Origin: Methanofollis liminatans DSM 4140
Lineage (GTDB): Archaea > Halobacteriota > Methanomicrobia > Methanomicrobiales > Methanofollaceae
DNA: 64,000 bases
Direction of reading: 5' to 3'
Assembly (NCBI RefSeq): GCF_000275865.1
Contig: NZ_CM001555.1
Location: 124,001-188,000, forward strand
The notes under the pieces are model-generated. The model was given only the letters and a program-made list of their open reading frames with translations, was not told where the DNA came from and searched no databases. The position numbers and the translations under genes were made by a program. Below, in pieces: positions 9,516-17,324 of the stretch; position 1 is the stretch's first letter, and each line of letters opens with the position of its first letter.

Positions 9516-10676
9516 TCACGGCAGACCGGCGATGAACGCCCCCATCCGCTCGACGGCCAGGGAGAGGTTCTGGCGGCTCGTCGCATAGGAGCAGCGGATA
9601 TGCCCCTTCCCCGAGGCGCCGAAGGCGCTGCCGGGAACAACGGCGACCTTCTGCTCCTTGAGGAGGCGCTCGGCAAACTCCTCGTCTGAAAGGCCGGTCG
9701 TCTCGATCGAGGGGAAGGCGTAGAAGGCGCCCTGCGGAAGGTGACAGGCGAGACCGATCCGATTGAGACCCTCCACGAAGAGGTTCCGGCGGAGGCGGTA
9801 CTCCCGCACCATCTCGTTTTTGTTCTCTTCGGCCTGCCTGAGCGCCGCATGGGCGGCGATCTGCCCCATCACCGGGGCGCAGAGCATCACGTACTGGTGG
9901 ATCTTCAGGGCGGCGTCGCAGATCGGCTTGGGGGCGCAGAGGTAACCGATCCGCCACCCGGTCATCGCATAGGCCTTGGAGAAACCGTTGAGCGTGATCG
10001 TCCGGTCGCGCAGGTCGTCCATCGAGGCCGGCGAGCAGTGGGTGCCGTCGTAGGTGAGCTCGGAGTAGACCTCGTCGGAGATCAGGACGAGGTCGTGGTC
10101 GACGATGATGTCGGCGATGGCGCGGTAGTCGTCCCTGTTCATCACCCCGCCGGTCGGGTTGTTCGGGAAGTTGAGCACCAGGGATTTGGTCTTTTGTGTG
10201 ACGCGCTCCATCAGGGCGTCGGGCGTCACCCTGAAGCGGTCCTTCTCCAGGCAGGGCAGGGGCACCGGCACGCCGCCGGCCAGGGTGACGCAGGGGGCGT
10301 AACTGACATAGGCCGGGTCCAGGACGATCACCTCGTCCCCCGGGTCGGTGACGGCCCTGATGGCGATGTCGGCCGCTTCGGAGACGCCGGTCGTGACGAT
10401 GATCTCCTCTGCAGGCGAGTAGGAGAGGCCGTACTTCTGCTCCAGGTCGAGGGCGAGCGCCGCCAGCAGGGGCGGGTAGCCCCGGTTCGAGGTGTACGAG
10501 GTGACGCCCTGCTCGATCGAGTAGATGCCTGCCTCGCAGACGTTCCAGGGGGTCACGAAGTCAGGTTCGCCGACGCCCAGGGAGACGACGTCCTGCATGC
10601 CCATGCAGAGATCGAAAAATTTTCTGATCCCCGAGGGGGGGATCACCCGCGCCCGCTCTGATACGAAGTCCCGCAT
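9516..10676 (-). CDS. Class I/II pyridoxal-phosphate aminotransferase
   Basis: A fold-type I aminotransferase of 386 residues, close to archaeal aspartate/aromatic aminotransferases. The PLP-binding Lys is in GFSKAYAMTGWRIGYL (~residue 233), the cofactor Asp is in LISDEVYSELTY, and the substrate motif NFPNNPTGG is present. The exact amino-acid substrate cannot be read from sequence. It follows the Lrp-type regulator by 8 bp, and the pair is downstream of orc1 in one apparent operon. Confidence 0.9.
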   Translation of the reverse strand: MRDFVSERARVIPPSGIRKFFDLCMGMQDVVSLGVGEPDFVTPWNVCEAGIYSIEQGVTSYTSNRGYPPLLAALALDLEQKYGLSYSPAEEIIVTTGVSEAADIAIRAVTDPGDEVIVLDPAYVSYAPCVTLAGGVPVPLPCLEKDRFRVTPDALMERVTQKTKSLVLNFPNNPTGGVMNRDDYRAIADIIVDHDLVLISDEVYSELTYDGTHCSPASMDDLRDRTITLNGFSKAYAMTGWRIGYLCAPKPICDAALKIHQYVMLCAPVMGQIAAHAALRQAEENKNEMVREYRLRRNLFVEGLNRIGLACHLPQGAFYAFPSIETTGLSDEEFAERLLKEQKVAVVPGSAFGASGKGHIRCSYATSRQNLSLAVERMGAFIAGLP

Positions 10677-10684
10677 CGTTCACC

Positions 10685-11185
10685 TCAGAAGGAGTACGGC
10701 AGGCGCTCCCCCGCCTCGCGCTCGTCGTACGGGGTGCCGTTCTCCTTGTAGGTCTTCATCACGAACTGGGTCGTCGTCTCCCTGATCCGGTCCATCGGGG
10801 CGATATGCTCGGAGACGAAACGAGCGATCTCCTGCATGTTCTTCCCCTTGACCAGGAGGATGAAATCGTACCGGCCCGAGACCAGGCGGAGGGCCCTGAC
10901 CTCCCTGAAACGCGCGATCCGCTCGGCGATCTTGTCGTAGCCGAAGTCCCGCTCGGGGGAGACCTTCAGGGCGATGATCGAGCTCACCTCGTCCCTGCCG
11001 GCGCGCTCCCAGTCGACGACGGCGGCGTACTTCCTGATGATCCTGGCCTCTTCCATCGCGCGGATCCGCCGTTCTACGTCTTCGACCGTGAGCTCTACCA
11101 TCGTCGCCAGTTCGCCGGGAGGCACCTGGCTGTTCTCCTCCAGGAGATGGAGGATTAAGAGATCTTTTTCGTCCATTGTCATCAC
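10685..11185 (-). CDS. Lrp/AsnC-family transcriptional regulator
   Basis: A DNA-binding regulator responding to small molecules, usually amino acids. The 166-residue product has an N-terminal winged helix-turn-helix (residues ~5-55, beginning MDEKDLLILHLLEENSQ) and a C-terminal RAM ligand-binding domain (~75-150, with GRYDFILLVKGKNMQEI). Its start overlaps the orc1 stop by four bases. It sits between orc1 and an aminotransferase, so it probably controls that aminotransferase or reports amino-acid supply; this is inference from context. The true start may be the ATG at 11176. Confidence 0.92.
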   Translation of the reverse strand: MMTMDEKDLLILHLLEENSQVPPGELATMVELTVEDVERRIRAMEEARIIRKYAAVVDWERAGRDEVSSIIALKVSPERDFGYDKIAERIARFREVRALRLVSGRYDFILLVKGKNMQEIARFVSEHIAPMDRIRETTTQFVMKTYKENGTPYDEREAGERLPYSF

Positions 11186-12465
11186 CGGAACGAGGCCCTC
11201 AGGCGGTTGAGGTCGACCTGGGCAAGGCGGTCCTCAGAGAGTCTGGGATCCTTCGCGAGTACTTCCTGTATCTTTTTGGTGTTGGTGTCAAACCACATCT
11301 CTTTTGTCCTTCCGTACCGCCCTTTGGAGACGACCCGGGTGTTGATCACCCCGAGCATGTTCAGCTCGGAGATCAGGTCGGTGATCCGGCGGTGGGTGAG
11401 GGGATCGATGTCGACGATCCGGCTGACGTCCCGGTAGACCCGGGTCACCTCGCCTGAGGTGAAGATCTTCTTGTCCATCTCCTCGAGCAGGAGCATCGAG
11501 TAGAGGACGACCTTGCTCTGGGTGGGCAGGGTCGAGATGCACTCGATCATCGAGTCGGTCTCGATCTTCTCGAGGGCCATGCGGACGTGCTTCTCCCCGA
11601 CGCGCTCGGCGTTCTCCCTGTCGGCGAGTTCGCCCGAGACCCGCAGGAGGTCGAGGGCACGCCGTGCGTCGCCGTGCTCCTGCGCGGCGAAGGCGGCGCA
11701 GAGCGGGATGACACCCTCGTCGAGCCCGCCCTCCATGAAGGCCATCTGGGCGCGCTGGGTGAGGATGTCGCAGAGCTGCGGGGCGTTGTACGGCGGGAAG
11801 ACGATCTCCTCCTCTGAAAGGGAGGAGAGGACGCGGGGGTCGAGGAAATCAGTGAACCGGAGGTCGTTGGAGATCCCGATCATCGAGACCTTCGACTGCC
11901 GCAGGTCCGAGTTGATCCTGGTGAGGTTGTACAGGGTCTCGTCCCCGCTCTTCTTCACCAGTTTGTCGATCTCGTCGAGCACGATGACGAGCACCCCGCC
12001 GGCCGCCTCGAGCTGGTTTTTCAGCTCGGTGTAGACCTGGTCGGTCGGCCACCCGGTCATCGGGATGTGGGCACGCGCCTTGTCGCTCGGGGTGGCGTCG
12101 ATATCCTCGAGCCCTTTGGCGATCTGGGCGAGCACCCGGTACTGGGTGTCGATCACCTCGCAGTTGAGGTGGACGACCTTGCACCCGGTGGACATGCTCG
12201 CGGCCACCTTCTCGAGTTCTGCCCCGACATACCTGACGCTCGCGGTCTTGCCGGTCCCGGTCTTGCCGTAGATCAGGATGTTCGAAGGGGTCTCGTTCTT
12301 CAGGGCCGGGGCGAGGATCGATGCGATCGCATCGATCTGGGGACGACGGTGGGGGAGGATCTGGGGACGGTACGAGTGGCGGAGAACCTCCCGGTTTTTG
12401 AAGATCCGGTTGTTCGAAAGGAACTTCTGGAAGAGGCCAAAGGATGGATTTTCGTTCTCAGACAT
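11182..12465 (-). CDS. orc1: Orc1/Cdc6 replication initiator
   Basis: The archaeal origin-binding AAA+ ATPase, which recognises ORB elements and loads the MCM helicase. The 427 residues show a Walker A motif IYGKTGTGKTASV (~residue 68), a Walker B motif VIVLDEIDKL (~150), sensor 1 region GISNDLRF, and a C-terminal winged-helix domain from ~residue 330 (VTRVYRDVSRIVD). It is transcribed away from the 661-bp region holding three ORB elements, the classic arrangement of an archaeal origin. It is translationally coupled to the lrp gene downstream. Confidence 0.96.
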   Translation of the reverse strand: MSENENPSFGLFQKFLSNNRIFKNREVLRHSYRPQILPHRRPQIDAIASILAPALKNETPSNILIYGKTGTGKTASVRYVGAELEKVAASMSTGCKVVHLNCEVIDTQYRVLAQIAKGLEDIDATPSDKARAHIPMTGWPTDQVYTELKNQLEAAGGVLVIVLDEIDKLVKKSGDETLYNLTRINSDLRQSKVSMIGISNDLRFTDFLDPRVLSSLSEEEIVFPPYNAPQLCDILTQRAQMAFMEGGLDEGVIPLCAAFAAQEHGDARRALDLLRVSGELADRENAERVGEKHVRMALEKIETDSMIECISTLPTQSKVVLYSMLLLEEMDKKIFTSGEVTRVYRDVSRIVDIDPLTHRRITDLISELNMLGVINTRVVSKGRYGRTKEMWFDTNTKKIQEVLAKDPRLSEDRLAQVDLNRLRASFR

Positions 12466-12534
12466 GGTATCAGCCGCGGGTGTTGAGGGGGTTCGGGTGG
12501 GCAGGAATAGAGATCATGTGGGGTGTGGAGATAT

Positions 12535-12556
12535 AACCCCTTTGTTTCCACTGGAG
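12535..12556 (-). repeat. Origin recognition box (ORB 1)
   Basis: On the minus strand this reads CCAGTGGAAACAAAGGGG followed by TT, an almost canonical euryarchaeal ORB with its G-string. It lies 70 bp upstream of the orc1 start, so it could serve both in initiation and in autoregulation of orc1. Confidence 0.85.
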
Positions 12557-12626
12557 TATGCTTATAAAGGTGATCAGGAGGTCGAGAAAAAAACCCGGAT
12601 CCATCGAGATCCATGCCGCGAACCGG

Positions 12627-12646
12627 GACCCCTTTATTTCGACTGG
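12627..12646 (-). repeat. Origin recognition box (ORB 2)
   Basis: On the minus strand this reads CCAGTCGAAATAAAGGGG, the ORB core with two changes, in the same orientation as ORB 1 and 92 bp from it. Weaker half-matches follow at ~12676-12694 and ~12709-12718 (TTATCCACTGG). Confidence 0.8.
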
Positions 12647-12655
12647 AGCATGTGG

Positions 12656-12735
12656 AAAACAGGTGACCTGTTTTTCTTTACCACAGTGAAAACAGCTTGT
12701 TGTAGGGTTATCCACTGGTACTATAAATCTTCTCT
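12656..12735. other. AT-rich stretch, possible duplex unwinding element
   Basis: About 80 bp distinctly richer in A and T than the surrounding DNA, with runs such as TTTTTCTTTA and CTATAAATCTT. It lies between ORB 2 and the GATC array, where an unwinding element would be expected. This is inferred from composition and position. Confidence 0.5.
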
Positions 12736-12995
12736 GATCTCAGGACAGGGATCGCGATCGATCGCGGATCCCGATCAGGAAGATCAGGGCAGATCGCGAC
12801 CGATCGCGATCCCGCGATCAGGGGAGAGCGCGGATCCGGGATCAGAACGATCCGGATCAGGGCGATCAGAGCAGATCGCGATCCCTGGATCAGGGAGGTG
12901 TACAGATCCGGGATCAAAACGATCGAGACCAGAACGATCCAGGATCAAAGTCCAGGATCAAAACCGGCGATCGCCTTCAAGGTGCAATCGGGATC
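12736..12995. repeat. Dense GATC array (27 sites in 260 bp)
   Basis: I counted 27 GATC tetramers between 12736 and 12995, where about one is expected by chance at this base composition. They occur in degenerate units such as CCGGATCAGG, GCGATCGATCGC and GATCGCGATCC at irregular 4-20 bp spacing, with no single repeated unit and no coding potential. The array lies inside the candidate origin between the oppositely oriented ORBs. Confidence 0.9.
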
Positions 12996-13026
12996 CTCAC
13001 TCTTCCTCCCATTCCGTTTCCACCCG

Positions 13027-13047
13027 TTCCAGTCGAAACAAAGGGGT
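13027..13047 (+). repeat. Origin recognition box (ORB 3), inverted
   Basis: This reads CCAGTCGAAACAAAGGGG plus flanks on the + strand, opposite in orientation to ORBs 1 and 2. It closes the candidate origin on the moaB side. Confidence 0.82.
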
Positions 13048-13126
13048 CGGGGATCGCGCCCTCCCCTCACCCCCGCGGCACAGGAGATATCATAGGGTAA
13101 GAACAACACAGGAAGAAGGAGAGACC

Positions 13127-13615
13127 ATGAAACAGGAGCATCTCAGGGAGATCGAGATTAAGACGGCGGTGATCACCGTCTCCACCACGCGCACCGAGGA
13201 GACCGATACGAGCGGACGGGCGATCCGCGACCTGCTCGCCGGGGCGGGTTTTCAGGTGAGCGTTTCGGCGATCGTGAAGGACGATATCGGGGCGATCCGC
13301 TCGATTCTTGCCCGGACTCTGCCCGAGGCGGATGCGGTGATCTTCAACGGAGGGACCGGACTCACCCCTGACGACTGCACCATCGAGGCGATCGAACCCT
13401 TCTTCGAAAAGAAGATGGAGGGGTTCGGCGAGCTCTTCAGGATGCTCTCGTACGGGGAGATCGGGACCTCGGCCCTGCTCTCGCGCGCGGCCGCGGGGAT
13501 TGCCGGTGGAAAAGCGATCTTCTGCATCCCGGGATCGACGGGGGCGGTAAAACTCGCCACCGAACAGATCATTCTGCCCGAACTCAGGCACATCATCTCG
13601 CACGCGCGGGGATAA
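13127..13615 (+). CDS. moaB: MoaB/MogA-family molybdopterin (tungstopterin) biosynthesis protein
   Basis: This family adenylylates molybdopterin before insertion of molybdenum or tungsten, needed for example by formylmethanofuran and formate dehydrogenases. The 162-residue product shows the signature NGGTGLTPDDCTIEAI and the TTRTEETDTSG loop. The start at 13127 is set by GGAAGAAGGAGAGACC directly upstream; an open frame continuing back to 12278 runs through the origin and has no coding character. No other cofactor gene is adjacent. Confidence 0.92.
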   Translation: MKQEHLREIEIKTAVITVSTTRTEETDTSGRAIRDLLAGAGFQVSVSAIVKDDIGAIRSILARTLPEADAVIFNGGTGLTPDDCTIEAIEPFFEKKMEGFGELFRMLSYGEIGTSALLSRAAAGIAGGKAIFCIPGSTGAVKLATEQIILPELRHIISHARG

Positions 13616-13620
13616 GCACT

Positions 13621-14130
13621 TTAGCGGTTCACTTCGAGGAGGGCGATCCGCTCAAAGACCAGGGGCCTGATCCGCCCGCCTGCGGCGGCGAGTTCCTCCC
13701 CGGTGATCGCGTAGCGCTTCATCAGCCGCATTTTTTTTGCCTCGTCGATCCCCTCCCAGTCCCCGTCGTCCGGGCGCAGGATCCTCTCCAGGGCCTCCGC
13801 GGCCGCGGGGGAAGGGGGGCAGATGCAGACATAGCAGCGGTTCTCCCCCTCGTGGAGGCCGAGGTCCATCGCCACCCGGCACTGCCTGGTCCCCCCCGCA
13901 TAGAGGAGGGCCTCCATCTCGAGGCTGTTTGCGATCGCCCGGCCCTCGCGCCAGGAGCGGACCGCATGGCCGACCGCCTTCCTGGCATGGGCCTTTCCGG
14001 CGATTTTTTCGGCGTCGAAGCAGATGATATGCGTCCCGGTCGCCGCGGCAATCTCCCTGACGCTCTCTAGAAAGGCGGGAATCGAGGGGATATCGGCGAT
14101 CCCCTGCCTGATCTCACACTCGTGCTCCAT
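13621..14130 (-). CDS. KEOPS complex subunit Cgi121-like
   Basis: A probable Cgi121 subunit of KEOPS, the complex that makes the t6A modification of ANN-decoding tRNAs; Cgi121 recruits tRNA. The ~169-residue product carries the family segment NSLEMEALLYAGGTRQ in the middle and a C-terminal helix-rich part (KKMRLMKRYAITGEEL). The start at 14130 follows a strong GGAGAGATCA ribosome-binding sequence; an upstream in-frame codon at 14190 has none. It converges on moaB, leaving 5 bp between the genes. Confidence 0.82.
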   Translation of the reverse strand: MEHECEIRQGIADIPSIPAFLESVREIAAATGTHIICFDAEKIAGKAHARKAVGHAVRSWREGRAIANSLEMEALLYAGGTRQCRVAMDLGLHEGENRCYVCICPPSPAAAEALERILRPDDGDWEGIDEAKKMRLMKRYAITGEELAAAGGRIRPLVFERIALLEVNR

Positions 14131-14228
14131 TGATCTCTCCTGTATGTGTGCCCGAAGGGTATAAGGGGATTTTTCCGGCACCTCCCTCATGGGATCCGGG
14201 GTGGCCCTCCTCTCCCGGCATCGCAGAA

Positions 14229-14236
14229 TTTATATA
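14229..14236 (+). promoter_or_regulatory. TATA box of the GT4 glycosyltransferase gene
   Basis: TTTATATA centred 27 nt before the ATG at 14260 suggests a leaderless transcript starting at that codon. It also marks the left edge of the glycan cluster. Confidence 0.5.
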
Positions 14237-14259
14237 CCGGGTACTGCGAGATGGCGGTC

Positions 14260-15372
14260 ATGAAGATTTCGGTCCTCTCGATGTACTGGAACGAGCCGCA
14301 GGGCGGGGGGATCAACGCCTATGTCACGGGGCTGGTGACGATGCTCCGGAACCGCCACCCCGAAAACCCGGTGGACGTCCTCTATGTGCAGGGAGACGGC
14401 GATCCCGCCGGGAGGGTCAGGCCCGGCGCCCTGGGAGAGATCGTCGGGACCGCCCTGCACCTCCACCGCCTCTCCCCTGACGTGATCCATGTCCACGACA
14501 GCATCGGGCTTCTCCTGGGGGCGGCCCTCTACCGCTCGGTCCTGAGGAGAGGAACGGTGGTCTACACCTTTCTCACCGAGACGAAACGGCCCGTCCATAT
14601 CAAAGACCGGTTCCTCCGCCTCTTCGGGACGTGCCTGTACTCCTGGGGGATCGGCCGGTGCGCGTGCGTGACCTTCGTGAGCCGGGACCTCCAGACGAAG
14701 ATCGACGCCGTCTATGCCATCCCGATTGCGCAGCCGACGGCGATCACCTATCCGGGCGTGGAGGCGCGGCCTGTCCTCCCCGGGAAGATCCTGGAGTTCC
14801 AGGAGCGGTTCGGGATCGCCGACGGCGATATCGTCCTCCTCTCCCAGGGGGTCACCGTCAACCGGTTCAAGGCGAAAGGGACCGAGGAACTGATCGCCGC
14901 CGTCGCTCTCCTCAGAGGGGAATACCCCGGGATAAAACTCGTCCTGACCAGAGACGGGAGGTTCAGGCCGGATCTCGAGAGATATGCGCGGACGATCGGG
15001 GTCGCGGACGCCGTGGTCTTCACCGGGGACGTCGACGACCCCTTCGTCCCGCTCGCCCGCGCCGACCTCTACTGCCATATCACCCTGGCCGACGGCCTTC
15101 CGATCGCCCTGCTCGAGGCGATGGCGATGACAAAACCGATCGTTGCGTCGCGGACCGGGGGGATACCTGAGGCGATCGCCGACGGCGAGGACGGTCTGCT
15201 CGTCGAACCGCGTGCCGGGGCGATCGCGGCGGCGGTCAGGCGGGTGCTCTCCGACCCGACGCTTGCAGAGGCCCTGGGGAGGCACGCACGCCAGAAGACG
15301 CTGGAACAGTTCGGGTGGGCCGATCGCTCCGATCTCGTCGCCGGGATCTACACCTCCCTGAAGAGGCGCTGA
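14260..15372 (+). CDS. GT4-family glycosyltransferase
   Basis: A retaining glycosyltransferase with the GT-B fold, of 370 residues. The N-terminal domain starts MKISVLSMYWNEPQGGGIN, and the C-terminal nucleotide-sugar domain has the E-x7-E motif region LPIALLEAMAMTKPIVAS (~residues 285-305) followed by GGIPEAIADGEDGLL. The ATG at 14260 is chosen from the TATA distance; the ATG at 14251 is the alternative. There is no membrane segment. It opens the surface-glycan cluster; donor and acceptor are unknown. Confidence 0.88.
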   Translation: MKISVLSMYWNEPQGGGINAYVTGLVTMLRNRHPENPVDVLYVQGDGDPAGRVRPGALGEIVGTALHLHRLSPDVIHVHDSIGLLLGAALYRSVLRRGTVVYTFLTETKRPVHIKDRFLRLFGTCLYSWGIGRCACVTFVSRDLQTKIDAVYAIPIAQPTAITYPGVEARPVLPGKILEFQERFGIADGDIVLLSQGVTVNRFKAKGTEELIAAVALLRGEYPGIKLVLTRDGRFRPDLERYARTIGVADAVVFTGDVDDPFVPLARADLYCHITLADGLPIALLEAMAMTKPIVASRTGGIPEAIADGEDGLLVEPRAGAIAAAVRRVLSDPTLAEALGRHARQKTLEQFGWADRSDLVAGIYTSLKRR

Positions 15373-15615
15373 TCACTCGCTGGCCTCGAACGATATATTT
15401 TTATATTATTGCCGATATCTGTGCAACTGTCAGATGAATCGGCCTTTCGTTCGTCTATAAATGGTTAAAAGAGCGTTTGGTATTCTTTATCCCGGAGATT
15501 TCCAGACAGGCCTGAGGGGGAGCGATGGGATATCTCACATAACGGCGTTATCTGCCTGATCCGGCGCCCGAATGCGCCTGGTAATCTTGAAAACTACAAT
15601 CAGAAGGGGGGTCAT

Positions 15616-16605
15616 ATGGACGTGGGCAGCAGCACAATTTTTCTCACCGGAGGGGGCGGCTTTATTGGCAGCCACCTCACCGAATATTTCGTCGAACAGA
15701 ACGCCACCGTAAAGGCGCTGGTGAAATACACCTCGCGCTCTGACCGGGGGATGCTCGACCTCCTCCCCCCTGAGACGATGCAGTCGGTGGAGGTGATCTC
15801 CGGCGACCTCAAGGACGGGGACGCCATCAGGCGGGCCACCAGGGACGTGGACGCCATCGTCCACCTCGGCTCGATCATCTCGGTGCCCTACTCCTATCTC
15901 AGTCCCAGGGAGACGATCGAAACCAATATCCTGGGCACCTTAAACGTCCTCCAGGCGGCCAGGGAGAACGGCGTCGGGCGGGTCGTCCACACCTCGACGA
16001 GCGAGGTCTACGGCACCGCCCGCTCGGTCCCGATCGACGAGTCCCATCCCCTCCAGGGGCAGTCGCCGTACTCGGCGAGCAAGATCGGGGCGGACAAGAT
16101 CGCCGAGAGTTTCTTCTGCTCCTTCGACCTCCCGGTCGTGACCATACGCCCGTTCAACACCTACGGCCCGCGGCAGTCGGCGCGGGCGGTGATCCCGACG
16201 ATCGTCACCCAGGCCCTGACCGGGAAGGAGGTGCGCCTGGGCGCCCTCGGGTCCACGCGGGACTTCACCTACGTGGGCGACCTGGTCCGCGCCTTCGCCC
16301 TCGCCCTCGCCGCTCCCGGCGTGGTGGGCGAGACGATCAACGTCGGATCGAACTTCGAGATTGCCATCCTCGACCTGGCCGAACGGATCCTCTCCCTCTG
16401 CGGGAGCGATGCGGCGATCGTCACCGAGCCTGTCCGCCGGCGCCCGGAGAAGAGCGAGGTGGCGCGGCTGTGGTGCGACAACACCCGCGCCCGCGACCTG
16501 CTCGGGTGGGCCCCGCAGACCTCGCTCGAAGACGGCCTGAAGGCGACGATCGCATGGATCGCCGGGAACATCGAGATGTATCGGCCGGGTGTCTATGTCA
16601 GGTGA
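15616..16605 (+). CDS. LegB-like NAD-dependent sugar 4,6-dehydratase
   Basis: An extended short-chain dehydrogenase acting on a nucleotide sugar. The Rossmann motif TGGGGFIGSH is at ~residues 11-20, the catalytic Tyr-x3-Lys is in SPYSASKIGADK, and the Ser/Thr is in HTSTSEVYG. The segments SIISVPYSYLSP and RPFNTYGPRQSARAVIPTI match the LegB (legionaminic acid pathway) and related 4,6-dehydratases rather than GalE. AGGGGGGTCAT precedes the ATG. It is followed within 4 bp by a nucleotidyltransferase. The sugar product is inferred, not proven; the 243-bp gap before it has A/T-rich boxes but no gene. Confidence 0.86.
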   Translation: MDVGSSTIFLTGGGGFIGSHLTEYFVEQNATVKALVKYTSRSDRGMLDLLPPETMQSVEVISGDLKDGDAIRRATRDVDAIVHLGSIISVPYSYLSPRETIETNILGTLNVLQAARENGVGRVVHTSTSEVYGTARSVPIDESHPLQGQSPYSASKIGADKIAESFFCSFDLPVVTIRPFNTYGPRQSARAVIPTIVTQALTGKEVRLGALGSTRDFTYVGDLVRAFALALAAPGVVGETINVGSNFEIAILDLAERILSLCGSDAAIVTEPVRRRPEKSEVARLWCDNTRARDLLGWAPQTSLEDGLKATIAWIAGNIEMYRPGVYVR

Positions 16606-16609
16606 TGCG

Positions 16610-17320
16610 ATGGTGAAGGCGGTGATCCTCGCGGGCGGGAGCGGCACCAGGCTCAAGCCCTATACGACGGTCTTCCCAAAACCCCTGATGCCCATCAGGG
16701 AGAGGCCGATCCTGGAGATCATCCTGCGGCAGCTCCACACCAGCGGCATCGAGGAGGCGGTGATCGCCGTCGGCTATCTTGCCGAGCTGGTCATGACCTA
16801 CTGCGGCGACGGGTCGCGCTTTGGCTGTCCCGTCACCTATTCCCGGGAGGACAGACCCCTCGGGACGGCCGGGTGCCTGGGGCAGCTGAAGGAGCGGCTG
16901 CCCGAGACGTTCCTGATGATGAACGGCGACGTCCTCACGACCCTGGACTATGCCGCCTTACTCGACTACCACCGGCGCCACGGCGGGATCGCCACCATCG
17001 CCCTCCACCGGCGTGATATCCCGGTCGACTTCGGGGTGGTCGGGATGAACGGGGGGCAGCGGATCATCGAGTACACCGAAAAACCGACGCTTTCGAACCT
17101 GGTGAGCATGGGGGTGTACGCCTTCGAGCCCCGTGTGCTGGACTACATCGAGCCCGGGGCCCACCTCGACTTTCCCGACCTGATACAGAGCCTGATCGCA
17201 GAGGGAGAGGAGGTGATGGGCTACGTCTATGACGGCTACTGGCTCGATATCGGGCGGGTGGACGATTATGAGCAGGCGAAGGCGGATTTCGACGTGATCG
17301 CTCCGCATCTCGGGATCTGA
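16610..17320 (+). CDS. Sugar-phosphate nucleotidyltransferase
   Basis: A NDP-sugar pyrophosphorylase of ~236 residues that makes an activated sugar for the cluster. The signature ILAGGSGTRLKPYTTVFPKP is at the N-terminus (it binds the nucleotide phosphates), the metal Asp is in MMNGDVLTT, and the product-site motif is YWLDIGRVDDYEQA. It resembles mannose-1-phosphate guanylyltransferase and the CBS-less relatives found in leg/ptm clusters. The start at 16610 follows AGGTGATGCG, overlapping the upstream stop region; an ATG at 16589 would overlap legB by 17 bp. Confidence 0.88.
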   Translation: MVKAVILAGGSGTRLKPYTTVFPKPLMPIRERPILEIILRQLHTSGIEEAVIAVGYLAELVMTYCGDGSRFGCPVTYSREDRPLGTAGCLGQLKERLPETFLMMNGDVLTTLDYAALLDYHRRHGGIATIALHRRDIPVDFGVVGMNGGQRIIEYTEKPTLSNLVSMGVYAFEPRVLDYIEPGAHLDFPDLIQSLIAEGEEVMGYVYDGYWLDIGRVDDYEQAKADFDVIAPHLGI

Positions 17321-17324
17321 TCGC

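Larger units (their letters stand above)
12466..13126. other. Candidate chromosomal replication origin beside orc1
   Basis: A 661-bp gene-free region between the divergent orc1 and moaB genes. In order it holds two ORB elements in one orientation (12535 and 12627), an AT-rich stretch suited to unwinding (~12656-12735), a dense GATC array (12736-12995) and a third ORB in the opposite orientation (13027). The G-runs of the outer ORBs point outward. Position next to orc1, ORB matches and the AT-rich element are standard archaeal origin features; activity is not shown by sequence alone. Confidence 0.82.

Noticed and set aside
12736-12995. GATC array as a CRISPR or tandem repeat
   Set aside because: No constant repeat unit and no regular spacer length; only the tetramer and its short contexts recur.
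12278-13126. N-terminal extension of moaB through the origin
   Set aside because: The extension translates the GATC array into Arg/Ser/Asp repeats and lacks a ribosome-binding site; moaB starts at 13127.
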